Positions 7,312-15,779 of a DNA stretch of 64,000 nucleotides are shown here, one piece after another (within the stretch, counting starts at the first letter, position 1; every line of letters begins with the position of its first letter). This DNA comes from Flavobacterium sp. HJJ (GTDB lineage Bacteria; Bacteroidota; Bacteroidia; Flavobacteriales; Flavobacteriaceae). Where the stretch lies: the NCBI RefSeq assembly GCF_015351475.1, contig NZ_JADKPR010000012.1, positions 1-64,000 of the forward strand. The letters run 5' to 3'. The translations under genes were made by a program, and so were the position numbers. The notes under the pieces are model-generated. The model had not been told where the DNA came from, made no database searches, and saw only the letters and a program-made list of their open reading frames with translations.

Positions 7312-8442
7312 ATGAAAAAAATACAAATGGTTGACTTGAAAAGTCAATATGATAAAATTGCAGCAACTGTAAACGCTTCTATCCAAGAAGTTTTGGATAC
7401 TAATACTTATATTAATGGACCACAGGTTCATCTATTTCAAAAAAATCTCGAAGAATATTTAGATGTAAAACACGTAATTCCATGTGCAAATGGAACTGAT
7501 GCGCTGCAGATTGCCATGATGGGCTTGGATTTAAAACCAGGCGACGAGGTAATTACTGCAGATTTTACTTTTGCAGCCACTGTTGAAGTTATTGCTTTAT
7601 TGCAGCTGACACCAGTATTGGTGGATGTCGATGTGGAAAATATGAATATTTCTATTGAAGCCATTAAAAAAGCCATTACTCCAAAAACAAAAGCAATTGT
7701 GCCGGTACATTTGTTTGGGCGTTCTGCCAATATGGATGAAATTATGGCAATTGCCAAAGAACATAATCTCTATGTAATTGAGGATAATGCGCAGGCTATC
7801 GGAGCTAATTACACTTTCGCTGATGGAACAAAAAAGAAAGCGGGGGTTATTGGTCATGTAAGTTCAACTTCATTTTTTCCTTCAAAAAATTTAGGATGTT
7901 ATGGTGACGGCGGTGCTATTTTTACCAATGATGATGCTTTAGCGCACAAAATAAGAGGAATCGTTAATCACGGAATGTACGAGCGTTACCACCATGATGT
8001 AGTGGGAGTAAATTCAAGATTGGACAGTATTCAGGCTGGAGTCTTGAATGCAAAACTACCTTTCCTGAACGAGTACAATACGGCACGCCGATTAGCAGCT
8101 TCAAAATACAATGCAGCTTTTGAAGGAAATGAAAATATTGTTACTCCAGCATTTGACTTAAATGGAGATGATCACGTTTTTCATCAATATGTTCTTCGAA
8201 TTATTGATGCCGATAGAGATGCATTGATGCAGCATTTATTAGATAAAGGAATTCCTTGTGCTATTTATTATCCAATTCCGCTGCATTCGCAAAAAGCATA
8301 CGTGGATGTACGTTATAAGGAAGAAGATTTTCCGGTAACAAATCAATTGGTAAAAGAAGTAATCGCATTGCCAATGCACACCGAATTGGACGATGAGCAG
8401 ATTAAATTTATAACTGACAGTGTGAAGGAGTTTTTAAAATAA
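7312..8442 (+). CDS. DegT/DnrJ/EryC1/StrS (WbpE-like) sugar aminotransferase
   Basis: A 376-residue PLP-dependent aminotransferase that aminates a keto group on a nucleotide-activated sugar in the cytoplasm. The start MKKIQMVDLKSQYDKI, the segment CANGTDALQIAMMGLDLKPG (59-78), the PLP-contact IEDNAQAIGA (156-165), and SFFPSKNLGCYGDGGAIF with the Schiff-base Lys192 all agree closely with my recollection of WbpE-type enzymes, which act on UDP-hexuluronic acid derivatives in surface polysaccharide synthesis. Its divergent neighbour is waaA, which suits an envelope-sugar role, but no other polysaccharide genes surround it. The exact substrate is not known from sequence. Confidence 0.88.
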   Translation: MKKIQMVDLKSQYDKIAATVNASIQEVLDTNTYINGPQVHLFQKNLEEYLDVKHVIPCANGTDALQIAMMGLDLKPGDEVITADFTFAATVEVIALLQLTPVLVDVDVENMNISIEAIKKAITPKTKAIVPVHLFGRSANMDEIMAIAKEHNLYVIEDNAQAIGANYTFADGTKKKAGVIGHVSSTSFFPSKNLGCYGDGGAIFTNDDALAHKIRGIVNHGMYERYHHDVVGVNSRLDSIQAGVLNAKLPFLNEYNTARRLAASKYNAAFEGNENIVTPAFDLNGDDHVFHQYVLRIIDADRDALMQHLLDKGIPCAIYYPIPLHSQKAYVDVRYKEEDFPVTNQLVKEVIALPMHTELDDEQIKFITDSVKEFLK

Positions 8443-8448
8443 AACAGC

Positions 8449-8892
8449 ATGAGATATGTCTTTATAATTCTTACCGCAGTTTTATTTCAGTCTATAGGTT
8501 TTTCTCAAAATAGTTCCAAATCCAATGAAGAAACAGCAGTGGCTTCCCGTGTGGAGACGCTGCGTCTGGCAATGATCGATGCTGATGGTAAAAAACTGAA
8601 AGAACTAACTTCTGAAAGTTTAAGTTACGGACATTCCAGCGGTAATATTCAAAATCAGGCTGTGTTCATCGAAAAAATCGTGAATGGAGAATCTGATTTT
8701 GTCACAATTGAATTTCAAAACCAGACTATTGAAATTGTGGGCGATGCAGCAATTGTACGTCACAATTTAGCTGCTCATACCAAAGACGGCGGAGTAGATA
8801 AAGATATAAAAATTGGTGTAATGCTTATTTGGCAGAAACAAAAAAACAAATGGTTATTAATTGCCAGACAAGCTTATAAATTGCCTTTATAA
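8449..8892 (+). CDS. Secreted NTF2-like/DUF4440 protein
   Basis: A 147-residue protein with an N-terminal signal peptide (hydrophobic residues 3-19, likely cut after GFS) and a mature NTF2-like fold. The pattern VASRVETLRLAMIDADGKKLKELTSESLSYGHSSG, in which an N-terminal helix is followed by a beta sheet with a Tyr-Gly-His stretch, and the end WLLIARQAYKL are typical of DUF4440/SnoaL-like proteins. The fold binds small molecules, but a reaction cannot be assigned. It lies 6 bp after the aminotransferase gene and is probably cotranscribed, ending in a strong terminator. Confidence 0.75.
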   Translation: MRYVFIILTAVLFQSIGFSQNSSKSNEETAVASRVETLRLAMIDADGKKLKELTSESLSYGHSSGNIQNQAVFIEKIVNGESDFVTIEFQNQTIEIVGDAAIVRHNLAAHTKDGGVDKDIKIGVMLIWQKQKNKWLLIARQAYKLPL

Positions 8893-8913
8893 ACATTAAA
8901 ATTTAAAACAAAA

Positions 8914-8948
8914 ATCCCAAATTATCAGTCTGATAGTTTGGGATTTTT
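8914..8948 (+). terminator. Terminator after the DUF4440 gene
   Basis: ATCCCAAATTATCA, loop GTC, TGATAGTTTGGGAT and then T6: a 14-bp stem with a T tail. Confidence 0.88.
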
Positions 8949-8985
8949 TGTTTTAATTAATTAGTTGTAAATTCGTTATGTTAAA

Positions 8986-9189
8986 ATGAAAGTCATGAAT
9001 CCTAAAAAAGAAAATTCGAAAAAAAATAAAGTAGAAGAGCCTTCTGTGGCTTACGAATCTTATAAAATTAAATTCAAAGGGATTGATAGGGATACTTTTG
9101 AATTTGATGAAGAATTTAAAAATGGCTATACTGCAGAAGAAGCCAAAGCGGAAATGCATAAAAGAATTAGAAGCTGGTGGGGTAAATAA
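8986..9189 (+). CDS. Small charged hypothetical protein
   Basis: A 67-residue (or 64, from the ATG at 8995) soluble protein with a lysine/glutamate-rich start, a central segment YKIKFKGIDRDTFEFDEEF and the end MHKRIRSWWGK. I do not recognise the family. The coding character (balanced charged residues, no low-complexity junk) and the flanking terminators on both sides support a real single gene. No signal peptide or membrane helix. Confidence 0.55.
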   Translation: MKVMNPKKENSKKNKVEEPSVAYESYKIKFKGIDRDTFEFDEEFKNGYTAEEAKAEMHKRIRSWWGK

Positions 9190-9232
9190 AATGTAGAGAT
9201 ACACCGCAGTGCATCTGTACAGTAAAACAAAA

Positions 9233-9267
9233 AATCCCCACAAACATAAGTTAAGTTCATGAGGATT
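9233..9267 (-). terminator. Terminator of fabD
   Basis: AATCCCCACAAAC (9233-9245) pairs with GTTCATGAGGATT (9255-9267) over 13 positions if G-T pairs are allowed. On the minus strand it is followed by a T run. It may also end the small gene on the plus strand. Confidence 0.65.
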
Positions 9268-9305
9268 CTGTTTTTATAACAATAATTGCAGTCTGCAATC
9301 TGAAT

Positions 9306-10178
9306 TTAAGCGTTCGCTGTAGCAGCTTCTTTATTAATTTTTCCGATTAATCCAGTCAAAACTTTTCCAGGACCAACTTCGGTAAACAAAGCCGCACCGT
9401 CAGCAATCATCTGCTGTACAGATTGTGTCCATTTTACAGGAGCAGTCAATTGAATGATTAAGTTTTTCTTGATCTCGTCAGCATCCGAAACGGCTGATGC
9501 AGTTACGTTTTGATATACTGGGCAGATAGGAGCAGAGAATGTCGTAGCTTCAATAGCTGCAGCCAATTCTTCTCTTGCCGGTTCCATCATTGGTGAGTGA
9601 AATGCCCCACCAACAGGTAATAATAGCGCCCGTTTTGCACCTGCAGCTTTCATCGCTTCGCAGGCTTTTTCTACTGCAGAAAATTCTCCTGAGATTACTA
9701 ATTGCCCTGGGCAGTTGTAATTAGCGGCAACTACAACTCCGTCGATAGAAGCGCATACTTCTTCAACGATATTATCTGCCAGTCCAAGAACTGCAGCCAT
9801 TGTAGAAGGTGTTATTTCACAGGCTTTCTGCATTGCTAAAGCTCTTTGTGAAACTAATTTCAACCCGTCTTCAAAAGACAAAGCACCATTGGCAACCAAT
9901 GCTGAAAATTCGCCCAAAGAATGTCCTGCAACCATTTCCGGTTTGAAATCTTCCAGAGTTTTAGCTAAAATTACTGAGTGTAAAAAAACTGCCGGCTGTG
10001 TAACTTTGGTTTCTTTCAATTCTTCGGCTGTACCTTCAAACATAATGTCTGTAATGCGGAACCCTAAAATATCATTTGCTTTTTCGAATAAATCTTTAGC
10101 TAATGGAGAGTTTTCATATAAGTCTTTGCCCATTCCTGTAAATTGCGCGCCCTGACCTGGAAATACGTATGCTTTCAT
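9306..10178 (-). CDS. fabD: Malonyl-CoA:ACP transacylase
   Basis: Loads malonyl groups from CoA onto acyl carrier protein for fatty-acid synthesis in the cytoplasm. At 290 residues it has the usual length. The opening FPGQGAQFTGMG (6-17), the nucleophile elbow GHSLGE with Ser87, and GAFHSPMM with His194 form the acyltransferase active site. The gene is monocistronic: it has a two-box promoter at 10230-10263 and its own terminator. Confidence 0.96.
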   Translation of the reverse strand: MKAYVFPGQGAQFTGMGKDLYENSPLAKDLFEKANDILGFRITDIMFEGTAEELKETKVTQPAVFLHSVILAKTLEDFKPEMVAGHSLGEFSALVANGALSFEDGLKLVSQRALAMQKACEITPSTMAAVLGLADNIVEEVCASIDGVVVAANYNCPGQLVISGEFSAVEKACEAMKAAGAKRALLLPVGGAFHSPMMEPAREELAAAIEATTFSAPICPVYQNVTASAVSDADEIKKNLIIQLTAPVKWTQSVQQMIADGAALFTEVGPGKVLTGLIGKINKEAATANA

Positions 10179-10229
10179 AAAATCTTGTTTAAGTTTAAGG
10201 TTTCAAGTTGTGAAATTTGAAATCGGATG

Positions 10230-10263
10230 CAAAAATAGTGTTTTTTTAGGATTTATGTCAAAA
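10230..10263 (-). promoter_or_regulatory. Promoter of fabD
   Basis: On the minus strand TTTTG at 10263-10259, 21 nt spacer, TATTTTTG at 10237-10230, then about 50 nt to the ATG. Confidence 0.6.
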
Positions 10264-10282
10264 GATAAAATTGACATAAAAC

Positions 10283-10319
10283 AAAACCTCCATACTTGCA
10301 AATAAAGTATGGAGGTTTT
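10283..10319 (-). terminator. Terminator of the YceI gene
   Basis: AAAACCTCCATACTT (10283-10297) and AAGTATGGAGGTTTT (10305-10319) are perfect inverse repeats of 15 bp around a 7-nt loop. Confidence 0.9.
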
Positions 10320-10350
10320 GTATGTATAGAAAATCAGTTTGCAGAATGAA

Positions 10351-10878
10351 TTATAATTTTATCAATTGCAGTTCGATATTCAGTTTTACTTCTTCACCTA
10401 CTAAAACACCGCCTGTTTCTAGAGCTGAATTCCAGTTCAATCCCCAGTCTTTACGGTTTATTTTGCTGGAAATATTCAATCCTGCTTTAGTATTTCCCCA
10501 TGGATCTTTCATTAATCCACTGAATTCAGCTGGGAATTTCACAGATTTTGTTATGCCTCTTAAAGTTAAATCTCCAGTCAGTTCATAATCATCACCGTCT
10601 TTAGTAAAAGAAGTTGCTTTGAAAGTCAGTTTTGGATGATTTTCAGCATCAAAAAAGTCACCGCTTTTCAAGTGATTGTCTCTATCAGTGTTATTAGTAT
10701 TGATTGAATTGATATCTGCCGAAAATTCAATTCCTGCATTTTCGAAGTTGTCATCTTCAGTTGTGATTGATGCATCATAAGTTCCAAATTTACCTGAAAC
10801 ATTAGTAAACATCATGTGTTTTACTTTAAAACCAATTTCTGAGTGTGTTGGGTCAATTGCCCATTTTGTAGCTGCCAT
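10351..10878 (-). CDS. YceI family protein
   Basis: A 175-residue protein of the YceI/lipocalin-like family, whose beta-barrel binds long isoprenoid or amide lipids. The first residues KWAIDPTHSEIGFKVKHMM, the central DNHLKSGDFFDAENHPKLTF and the late segment LRGITKSVKFPAEFSG are family hallmarks. It lacks a signal peptide, unlike the periplasmic E. coli YceI, so it is probably cytoplasmic. It stands alone with a -7 box at 10926 and a strong terminator. The physiological ligand is unknown. Confidence 0.88.
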   Translation of the reverse strand: MAATKWAIDPTHSEIGFKVKHMMFTNVSGKFGTYDASITTEDDNFENAGIEFSADINSINTNNTDRDNHLKSGDFFDAENHPKLTFKATSFTKDGDDYELTGDLTLRGITKSVKFPAEFSGLMKDPWGNTKAGLNISSKINRKDWGLNWNSALETGGVLVGEEVKLNIELQLIKL

Positions 10879-10925
10879 AATTTTATTTTTATTAATTAAA
10901 ATTTATTTGTTTAATTTTGATAAGG

Positions 10926-10933
10926 CAAATTTA
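10926..10933 (-). promoter_or_regulatory. -7 box of the YceI gene
   Basis: TAAATTTG on the minus strand, 47 nt before the ATG; no clear -33 box. Confidence 0.45.
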
Positions 10934-11060
10934 CAGCGATACTGCCGAAGGGACACTTAACCTAGATTAAGAAATAAAAACGATAGTATTAATTTAGTTA
11001 GTGATTTTCAAACTAGATTCCACTATTAATTTTTGGAGCAGAAAGATTAGGTATTTTCAG

Positions 11061-11142
11061 CCAGCATTAGTCCCGCTATCCGTTACAATCTTGTGAACCG
11101 AACCCCGGTTTCACAAGGATTTTCACTTCTATCGGGCTCAAA
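11061..11142 (+). repeat. REP-like palindromic element, copy 2
   Basis: Left border CATTAGTCCCGCTATCCGTT, a stem ATCTTGTGAACC / GGTTTCACAAGGAT with one bulge on each side, and right border TTTTCACTTCTATCGGGCTC. It shares its borders with 3011-3092 in inverse orientation and, more loosely, with 20438-20525. The rest of the 367-bp spacer 10879-11245 holds only the YceI -7 box and AT-rich sequence. Confidence 0.6.
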
Positions 11143-11245
11143 GGAAATATTTTTGTTTTTTTTGTAATCATTCAAAAAAAACAATCCAAGATTCAATGAT
11201 AACCAATAATTTCATCCATTGGAGATAATAATCCACTTCTAAGTT

Positions 11246-12070
11246 CTAATTAAAAGTTTCTATCAAAGAGAATTTTTCCAGCCACTTATTGAGATTCGAA
11301 GAATAAATCTCACGGTATTTAGAGATGATCTCCTGATGTTTCATCTGAAAATCGTTATCCATCTCGTAGTTCCAGTTATTGTCTCTAAAAACGGTTTCAA
11401 AATTAAAAACATTTCCAGCCAGCATTTTATAATCAGCAGCTAATTCCTGATGCTGTTCTGAATTAAGTATGGGTTTGATTTCGGTATCATAAAAAGTCAT
11501 AGCTGTTTCGTTCACCGCCAATCCTTTTTCTATCCAATGCTGTTCCAAAGCATCTTCTTCATACTTAAAAAAATCGGTAATATGTTTGTCCGAAAACCAA
11601 TCAGGAAGTTTTACATTAGGCTGATTTTCATTCGATTCATTAGTATCAGTTTGAAGCTGCGCATTTGTAAGGATAGAAGAATTGTACAGATACCATTCTG
11701 AATCCATAATTAAATAAATGAGTTTTTTGGTGTTTAATTTGGCAAGCCAAGTCCTGTATCTAACAATTCCATTTGGAAATAATCCCAAGTCAATAACCAT
11801 TTTGCGTGCTTTACCATTAATTTTGACCTCAATTACAGGAGCCACATGATAACCCCAATCGATTGTTCCGGTTGGAGAGCTATTTTTTTTATCAATAAAA
11901 GAAATCTGCCGGCTGTTTGTAGAAGAATAAACAACAGGGGCAAAAACCCAGATTTTGGCACAATAACATCCTTTCGATGCTAATAACAGTCTGATGTAAT
12001 GCGAAATATTATGACAGTTAGCCTGCTGATAGCCAAAAGGGAGCCCCGATTTTTTAATTTCTGAAAACAA
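11246..12070 (-). CDS. Protein-glutaminase-like (protein deamidase) domain protein
   Basis: The N-terminal 120 residues resemble the secreted protein-glutaminase of Chryseobacterium, which converts protein glutamines to glutamates. Counting from the TTG at 12070, the putative catalytic triad is Cys19 (QQANCHNISHYI), His75 (DWGYHVAPVI) and Asp94 (MVIDLGLF), in the family order; a second conserved block GCYCAKIWVF follows the Cys. The remaining 150 residues are charged and probably helical, an extension the secreted enzyme does not have. No ATG exists upstream. The frame stays open to 12157 and reads GKASVLDQDTANALFSEIKK, which matches the start of the mature enzyme, so the coding region must begin before 12070, perhaps at ATT 12139, or the 5' end is lost. 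No signal peptide is visible. It ends a minus-strand cluster of transglutaminase and ATP-grasp genes. Confidence 0.6.
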   Translation of the reverse strand: MFSEIKKSGLPFGYQQANCHNISHYIRLLLASKGCYCAKIWVFAPVVYSSTNSRQISFIDKKNSSPTGTIDWGYHVAPVIEVKINGKARKMVIDLGLFPNGIVRYRTWLAKLNTKKLIYLIMDSEWYLYNSSILTNAQLQTDTNESNENQPNVKLPDWFSDKHITDFFKYEEDALEQHWIEKGLAVNETAMTFYDTEIKPILNSEQHQELAADYKMLAGNVFNFETVFRDNNWNYEMDNDFQMKHQEIISKYREIYSSNLNKWLEKFSLIETFN

Positions 12071-12254
12071 AGCATTTGCTGTATCTTGATCAAGAACAGA
12101 AGCTTTTCCAGGCGTTAAAAGTGGATGCTTTTTGATAATCTTTTGTGTTAAATAATTTTAATGTTATACTACTATTATGGACGAAGTTATAAAAATGATA
12201 AAGAGGCGGGCTTATACCAAAATAAGAAATTGTTATAAAATTTTAATTAAAAAA

Positions 12255-13127
12255 TCAAATCACAGGTATTACATCAACCTCAACTTTTACTTTATGATCG
12301 CCGGTACTAAAAATAATTCCTTTCATCGGTGACACATCGGCAAAATCTCTTCCATAAGCGGTTACGATATGGCGTTGCTGCGGAATCATATTATTAGTTG
12401 GGTCAAACTCGCACCAGCCCATTTCTGGAATATAGACCGATATCCAAGCGTGCGAAGCGTCTGAACCTTCTAATTTTGGTCTGCCCACTGGCGGTAATGT
12501 TTCAATATAACCGCTTACATACCGAGCTGGAATCCCCACGCTACGCAGACTGGCAATTGCTAGATGAGAGAAATCCTGACAGACACCTCTTCGTTCTTTG
12601 AGGACTGTTTTTAGCGGTGTATTGACATTGGTAGAGCCAGATTTGAATTGGAATTCTGTATATATTTTTTTAATTAAATTTAATACCGCTTCAAAAAGAG
12701 GCATCTTTGGAAGCAGACAGCTTTCGGCAAAAGCGGTAATTTCTTCGTCCCAAGTAATGAATTGGCTTGGCAGCTGATATTGTAAAACTTCAATTTTGAG
12801 AGCGCGGTCTGTTGTGAATTTTAATCTGGCTTCTTCGCAGGTTATTGGATTTAAAGTTAGCTGTGTCGCATTTTTCAATACTTCGACTTCACTCGAAACA
12901 GTAACTTTCAGCGATTTATGCGATTGATGAAGCGAAAAATAATGCTGAATATTTCCAAAATAATCCGTGCGGGAATATATTTTAGAGGGTTTAGGCTCGA
13001 TTTCTATCTTGAAATTTTTGCATATCTGTTTCGCAGAATTCTGAGGCTGAAGACACAAAATACTCTGGTAATTGTGTACCTCATTGACGTAGGTATAAAG
13101 TGTCTGATGTTTTAGTTTATATTTCAT
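12255..13127 (-). CDS. Transglutaminase-like cysteine protease family protein
   Basis: A 290-residue cytoplasmic protein with an N-terminal Bact_transglu_N beta domain (about 1-85, starting KYKLKHQTLYTY) and a transglutaminase core. Its triad is Cys183 (RRGVCQDFSHLAI), His226 (SDASHAWISVYI) and Asp242 (WCEFDPTN). Such domains hydrolyse or form isopeptide-type amide bonds; which of the two applies here is unknown. The start is put at MKYKLKHQ (13127), whose ATG overlaps the last 11 bp of the upstream ATP-grasp gene, a sign of translational coupling; an ATG at 13145 is possible but adds six atypical residues. It is the third gene of the ATP-grasp/DUF2126 cluster. Confidence 0.85.
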   Translation of the reverse strand: MKYKLKHQTLYTYVNEVHNYQSILCLQPQNSAKQICKNFKIEIEPKPSKIYSRTDYFGNIQHYFSLHQSHKSLKVTVSSEVEVLKNATQLTLNPITCEEARLKFTTDRALKIEVLQYQLPSQFITWDEEITAFAESCLLPKMPLFEAVLNLIKKIYTEFQFKSGSTNVNTPLKTVLKERRGVCQDFSHLAIASLRSVGIPARYVSGYIETLPPVGRPKLEGSDASHAWISVYIPEMGWCEFDPTNNMIPQQRHIVTAYGRDFADVSPMKGIIFSTGDHKVKVEVDVIPVI

Positions 13128-15702
13128 CGGATTCGCTATTTTCAAGTGTGTCTAAAACGGAATGCTGGATTACAGAATGATTAAAATATAGGCTGGATAA
13201 ATTATTGGAAACATCGCACATTAATTCAAAAACATCCGAAAGCGTCTGGTCTAATTCAGACCGGAATTGTGTTTTTTCATCAACTTGTATCAGACTGTCG
13301 GCATCAATTAAGTTGATGATTGTACTGGCTTTCAAAGCTGATTTTTCGGCAATACTCAATCGGTTTGGCTCATTGGTCTTTGGTAATTTAGAAAGATAAT
13401 GAGTGAGAGTGTTTAGCAAAAAAGAAAGTGTGTACGTTAAGTTTTTCTCTAAAAACACCATATTAATTACGGCTTTTAGACTCAAATGCGATTTGTATAT
13501 ATTTCGGTACTGCGCCAGTAAATGATGATTTTCTAATATGGCTTCCATAAGAACAGCTTCGTCTTCCTCGGCTTTTTTATAATTGAAAGCACTACGGAAA
13601 ACCGAAATCAACGATAAAATCCGTTCTACATTTTTCCCGGCTTCCATCAGATAGAAACCATTGTCACGAGGCAGTGTTTCGTAAATATTTCCATAAAATG
13701 AAAAAAGACGAATGTGCAGTTTATCTAAAGAATGATTTACATGATTGATGTTATTGGTTTTTTTAAGCGTAAAATGAATGTCTTCCAGTAAATTAATAAT
13801 CTGTCGGGTGTCGTTGTTCCATTTTTCACTAACCTGATTAATGGTGTTGAGCAATGACTGCATATTATAAACGACCGAACCTATTTTTTTGGAATCATTA
13901 ATCAGCAGAAGGAGTTCTGTAATTGGATTTACAAAAATAGCTTCGTTATCAAATATTTCTCCGCCTTTGGCTTCTTTTCCAACAAATCCTGGATAAGTCT
14001 GTGTAAGATGTGTCAGTGATTTTAATAAAACGACTAAAAACTCGGGCTGTTCATTGCCGTGTTTAACTACATTTTCGTTGAGTCTGTTCAGAATAATTTT
14101 CAGAAAACTGCGCAAAGCCATCGTCCTTTCGCACAAGCGGCCTAACCAAAATAAATTTTCGGCATTTCGGCTCGTCAGCGAATTATTAAGCTGGTTGTTA
14201 GTGTTTTTTCGTTCAACTGATTTTTCCTGATATTCCGTTGGAGCATCTGTTATAATCCAAGTGTCTTTTGAAATGCCGCCTAATTGGTTTGAAATTTCAA
14301 ATTTGTCTTTCACCGCCGAACTTCTGGTCAAACCGCCCTGCATTACTTGGTAATCATCACCGTCTGCTATCAAAAAAGCACGGATTGCAGCATATCGGGG
14401 TTCTATAGTTCCATTTATAAATGCAGGAGTTGTGGATAAACTCACTTCTTCCTGAGCGACATATTCTTTAGGATTTTTTTGAATCAGATTTTTTAATTCT
14501 TCAAGCTGTTCTTTGTCCAGTAAACGGGCATAAATTGATCTGAAGCCTTGTTTTCGATTGGTTTTTTTTATGATTAATTTGGGCAGATTGGTTAAAACAT
14601 AATCCAATTCTTTGCTGTGTCCGCACCACCAGGTCGCAATCGAGCTGATTAATAAAGGTTCTTTCAGCAGAAATTTACAGGCATTCTGCATAAAAGCCAT
14701 TAAGCCGTAATTTTCTAAAATACTGGTTCCGGGAGGATTCACAACGGAAACATTTCCTAAACGGATTACCTGCAGTAAACCGGGAATTCCAAGGAGAGAA
14801 TCTCTGCGCAGTTCAAGCGGATCACACCATACGTCATCCAGTCTTTTGATAATAACATCAACCCGCTCCAATTGATCGATAGATTTCAGCCAGACAAAAC
14901 CATCCCTGACTAATAAATCATTTCCCTGAACCAAAGTATAGCCTAAATAAGAGGAAAGATAAACGTGTTCAAAATAGGTTTCGTTTCCGGGTCCGGGAGT
15001 CAGGAAAACCACATTTGGATTTTCATTGGAGTTATTTCCTAATGAATCAACTGTTTGCTGTAATTGGCTAAAGTAGGGTGAAAGCTTTTTTCGATAGGTT
15101 TTTTTATTGAGTTCAGGTAAAACCTTACTCATTACAACTCTGTTTTCAAGAGCATATCCCGCACCCGAAGGCGCTTGCGTCCGATTGTCCAGCAGCCACA
15201 TTTTTCCGTCAGGACCACGGGCTAAATCTACTGCATAATTCAGTAATTGTTTGTTCGATTTTTGTTTAATGTCAAAACAAGGCAGTAGAAAACCAGCATT
15301 GTCAAAAACTAGTTCAGCGGGTATTATCGCATTTTTGATTAAGGTTTGAGGGCCGTAAAGATCTTTTAGAATTAAGTCTAATAATTGCGCCCTTTGTTTT
15401 AATCCTTTTTCAATAGTTTTCCATTCCGATTCGTGAATTAAAAACGGAATAGGATCCAGTTTCCAGGCTCGGTTCGATTCCTGATTTGAATCATAGACAT
15501 TATACGTAACTCCGTTTTCTTTTAATTTTTTTACAATTTCCTGATTCCGTAACTCTAATTCATCAATTCCAATGGATTCTAAGGTGTCAAAAAGCCCTTT
15601 CCAATACGGTTTTATCTCTCCGTTTTGGTCAAGCACTTCGTCGTATGAATTGATTTTTTCTTTATATGAATGGAGCAGTCCCAGTGAAATATCTTGAATC
15701 AT
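13117..15702 (-). CDS. Circularly permuted ATP-grasp ligase fused to an alpha-E domain
   Basis: An 861-residue two-domain protein. Residues about 70-480 are the circularly permuted ATP-grasp (CP_ATPgrasp type), with DNRTQAPSGAGYALENR (172-188), RLDDVWCDPLELR (287-299) and VNPPGTSILEN (321-331). From about 509 the alpha-E helical domain begins with LTSRNAENLFWLGRLCER and runs to the C terminus. In many bacteria these two are separate neighbouring genes; here they are one polypeptide. Comparative genomics (Iyer, Aravind and colleagues on amidoligases) predicted that they form a peptide ligation or tagging system with transglutaminases and DUF2126. The reaction has not been shown. The gene sits 77 bp after the DUF2126 gene and overlaps the following transglutaminase. 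Confidence 0.9.
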   Translation of the reverse strand: MIQDISLGLLHSYKEKINSYDEVLDQNGEIKPYWKGLFDTLESIGIDELELRNQEIVKKLKENGVTYNVYDSNQESNRAWKLDPIPFLIHESEWKTIEKGLKQRAQLLDLILKDLYGPQTLIKNAIIPAELVFDNAGFLLPCFDIKQKSNKQLLNYAVDLARGPDGKMWLLDNRTQAPSGAGYALENRVVMSKVLPELNKKTYRKKLSPYFSQLQQTVDSLGNNSNENPNVVFLTPGPGNETYFEHVYLSSYLGYTLVQGNDLLVRDGFVWLKSIDQLERVDVIIKRLDDVWCDPLELRRDSLLGIPGLLQVIRLGNVSVVNPPGTSILENYGLMAFMQNACKFLLKEPLLISSIATWWCGHSKELDYVLTNLPKLIIKKTNRKQGFRSIYARLLDKEQLEELKNLIQKNPKEYVAQEEVSLSTTPAFINGTIEPRYAAIRAFLIADGDDYQVMQGGLTRSSAVKDKFEISNQLGGISKDTWIITDAPTEYQEKSVERKNTNNQLNNSLTSRNAENLFWLGRLCERTMALRSFLKIILNRLNENVVKHGNEQPEFLVVLLKSLTHLTQTYPGFVGKEAKGGEIFDNEAIFVNPITELLLLINDSKKIGSVVYNMQSLLNTINQVSEKWNNDTRQIINLLEDIHFTLKKTNNINHVNHSLDKLHIRLFSFYGNIYETLPRDNGFYLMEAGKNVERILSLISVFRSAFNYKKAEEDEAVLMEAILENHHLLAQYRNIYKSHLSLKAVINMVFLEKNLTYTLSFLLNTLTHYLSKLPKTNEPNRLSIAEKSALKASTIINLIDADSLIQVDEKTQFRSELDQTLSDVFELMCDVSNNLSSLYFNHSVIQHSVLDTLENSESDEI

Positions 15703-15779
15703 TTGTTAGTCAGTCAATGGATTACTTTTTTATAATTGGCAAAATAATAGCTTTTAAAGTGAACAGCAATGCAATTATC

